Assembly (NCBI RefSeq): GCF_002150735.1
Contig: NZ_MUKA01000021.1
Span: 16,012 to 80,011, forward strand
Length of the DNA stretch: 64,000 nt
Source of the DNA: Streptomyces africanus
Lineage (GTDB): Bacteria > Actinomycetota > Actinomycetes > Streptomycetales > Streptomycetaceae
Direction of reading: 5' to 3'
Position numbers and translations under genes: made by a program. The notes under the pieces are model-generated. The model was given only the letters and a program-made list of their open reading frames with translations. It did not search any database and had not been told where the DNA came from. The number at the start of each line of letters is the position of its first letter. Position 1 is the stretch's first letter. This document shows, in pieces, positions 62,647-64,000 of this stretch.

Positions 62647-64000
62647 TTACGCGGCGGCCTCGTCCGCGACCGTGCCCTCCGTCCCGCCGAACTGGGTCCG
62701 GTACAGCTCCGCGTAGCGCTCCCCCGCCGCCAGGAGCTCCTCGTGCGTGCCGCGTTCCACGATCCGGCCGGCCTCGACGACCAGGATCTGGTCGGCCGTG
62801 CGGACCGTGGAGAGCCGGTGGGCGATCACGACCGCCGTCCTGCCTTCGAGGGCTTCGGCGAGTGCCTCCTGGACGGCGGCCTCGGAGGTGTTGTCGAGGT
62901 GGGCGGTGGCCTCGTCGAGGATGACGACGCGCTGCCGGGCCAGCAGGAGCCGGGCGATGGTCATGCGCTGGCGTTCCCCGCCGGAGAGCCGGTAGCCGCG
63001 TTCGCCGACCACCGTGTCGAGACCGTCGGGCAACGACCGTACGAGGTCGTCGAGACGGGCCCGGCGCAGGGCGTCCCACAGGTCGCTCTCCGTGGCCGAG
63101 GGGCGGGCCAGGAGCAGGTTGGCGCGGACGGTGTCGTGGAAGAGGTGCCCGTCCTGGGTGACCATGCCGAGCGTCTCCCGCAGGGACCGCGCGCTCAGGT
63201 CGCGGACGTCGACGCCGCCGACGCGTACGGCGCCCTCGTCGACGTCGTACAGGCGCGGCAGCAGCTGCGCGACGGTCGACTTGCCCGCGCCGGAGGAGCC
63301 GACGAGCGCCACGGTCTGCCCCGGTTCGGCGCGGAAGGAGATGCCGTGCAGGACCTCGTCACCGCCCCGCTTGTCGAGCGTGGCGACCTCCTCCAGGGAG
63401 GCGAGGGAGACCTTGTCGGCGGACGGGTAGCCAAAGCGGACGTGGTCGAACTCGACGGCCACGGGCCCGTCGGGCACCCGGCGCGCGTCCGGCTTCTCCT
63501 CGATGAGCGGCTTCAGGTCGAGCACCTCGAAGACCCGCTCGAAGCTGACGAGGGCGCTCATCACCTCGACCCGGGCCCCGGCGAGCGCGGTCAGCGGCGC
63601 GTACAGCCGGGTAAGGAGCAGCGCGAGCGACACGACGGCGCCGGGCTCCAGCGTGCCGCGCAGGGCGAGGGCGCCGCCGAGGCCGTAGACCAGGGCGAGG
63701 GCGAGCGCGGAGACCAGGGTGAGGGCGGTGATGAACGCGGCCTGGGCGGTCGCCGTCCGGACGCCGATGTCCGCGACCCGGCGGGCGCGTTCGGCGAACT
63801 CGGCCGACTCCTCCTCGGGGCGCCCGAAGAGCTTGACGAGGGTGGCGCCGGGTGCGGAGAAGCGCTCGGTCATGCGGGTGCCCATGGCCGCGTTCAGCGT
63901 CGCCGCCTCCCGCTGCATACGGGCCATACGGCGGCCCATGCGCCGGGCCGGGACGACGAACACCGGCAGCAGCACCAGCGCGAGCAGGGTGATCTGCCAG
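62647..64000 (-). CDS. ABC exporter (fused membrane and ATPase), cut by window edge
   Basis: The last ~450 residues of an exporter-type half-transporter: the end of the membrane domain (ITLLALVLLPVFVVPARRM onward), then a complete ATPase. Walker A GSSGAGKST, the [10 protein letters not shown] signature, Walker B VVILDEATAHLD and H-loop VIAHRLST are all intact, so it could be a homodimer. The frame is open to the right edge; the N-terminus is outside. No biosynthetic partner is visible; drug or lipid export are typical roles. Confidence 0.88.
   Translation of the reverse strand, partial: WQITLLALVLLPVFVVPARRMGRRMARMQREAATLNAAMGTRMTERFSAPGATLVKLFGRPEEESAEFAERARRVADIGVRTATAQAAFITALTLVSALALALVYGLGGALALRGTLEPGAVVSLALLLTRLYAPLTALAGARVEVMSALVSFERVFEVLDLKPLIEEKPDARRVPDGPVAVEFDHVRFGYPSADKVSLASLEEVATLDKRGGDEVLHGISFRAEPGQTVALVGSSGAGKSTVAQLLPRLYDVDEGAVRVGGVDVRDLSARSLRETLGMVTQDGHLFHDTVRANLLLARPSATESDLWDALRRARLDDLVRSLPDGLDTVVGERGYRLSGGERQRMTIARLLLARQRVVILDEATAHLDNTSEAAVQEALAEALEGRTAVVIAHRLSTVRTADQILVVEAGRIVERGTHEELLAAGERYAELYRTQFGGTEGTVADEAAA

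Overview
The window comes from a high-GC actinobacterium, almost certainly a Streptomyces. Codon use is strongly GC3-biased, starts are often GTG, Shine-Dalgarno sites are AGGAGG-like, and the right half holds a complete coelichelin-type (cch) siderophore cluster. No rRNA, tRNA, CRISPR array or intact insertion sequence was seen.

Layout. (1) 1-5.6 kb: a poorly preserved stretch with an edge-cut ORF, a DUF5302 gene and a methyltransferase remnant. It also holds an operon of an MHS-family transporter and a flavin-dependent LLM monooxygenase, and a small Ser/Cys-rich membrane protein whose Shine-Dalgarno region is a run of ten G. (2) 5.7-11.8 kb: an amino-sugar or tagatose-type catabolic module with a class II aldolase, a DeoR/AgaR-like regulator, a sugar ABC importer (two permeases and a lipoprotein) and a double-SIS sugar-phosphate isomerase/deaminase. 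(3) 12.1-29.3 kb: a co-directional, largely translationally coupled run of secreted exo-acting enzymes: GH31 (MYORG-like), DUF4091/GH123, GH35, an SGNH esterase, GH29, two coupled non-catalytic beta-sandwich proteins and GH89. Four of these proteins share one C-terminal module. Together with region 2 it reads as a system that trims alpha-Gal, beta-Gal, beta-GalNAc, alpha-Fuc and alpha-GlcNAc from complex glycans and imports the released amino sugars.

(4) 29.4-30.2 kb: what looks like a collapsed lasso-peptide cluster. A 37-codon precursor gene (30070-30183, minus), apparently absent from simple ORF lists, has the complete actinobacterial lasso leader pattern. It is followed by the first ~68 codons of a lasso cyclase, joined directly to the last third of an ABC transporter. 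(5) 30.2-33.7 kb: GNAT, amidohydrolase and MbtH genes in one tight operon, divergent from a Fes-like esterase across an iron box. (6) 33.8-36.7 kb: a nitrate/nitrite-type sensor kinase and an MHYT-domain membrane protein. (7) 37.0-58.2 kb: the rest of the cch cluster, with two half-degenerate ABC exporter subunits that complement each other, the 3637-residue trimodular NRPS, a ferri-siderophore importer (lipoprotein, ATPase, two permeases), ornithine N5-monooxygenase and N5-hydroxyornithine formyltransferase. Iron boxes lie in front of several of these units. (8) 58.3-64 kb: a small membrane ORF, a CitA/CitB-type two-component system divergent from a lone TctC-type binding lipoprotein, an unknown lipoprotein, and an ABC exporter that runs off the right edge.

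Points of most interest: the orphan lasso precursor and its deletion scar, the host-type glycan locus with its repeated module, the complementary degeneracy of the two cch exporter subunits, and the poly-G tract before the Ser/Cys-rich protein. All functional statements rest on reading motifs by eye; no database search was run.
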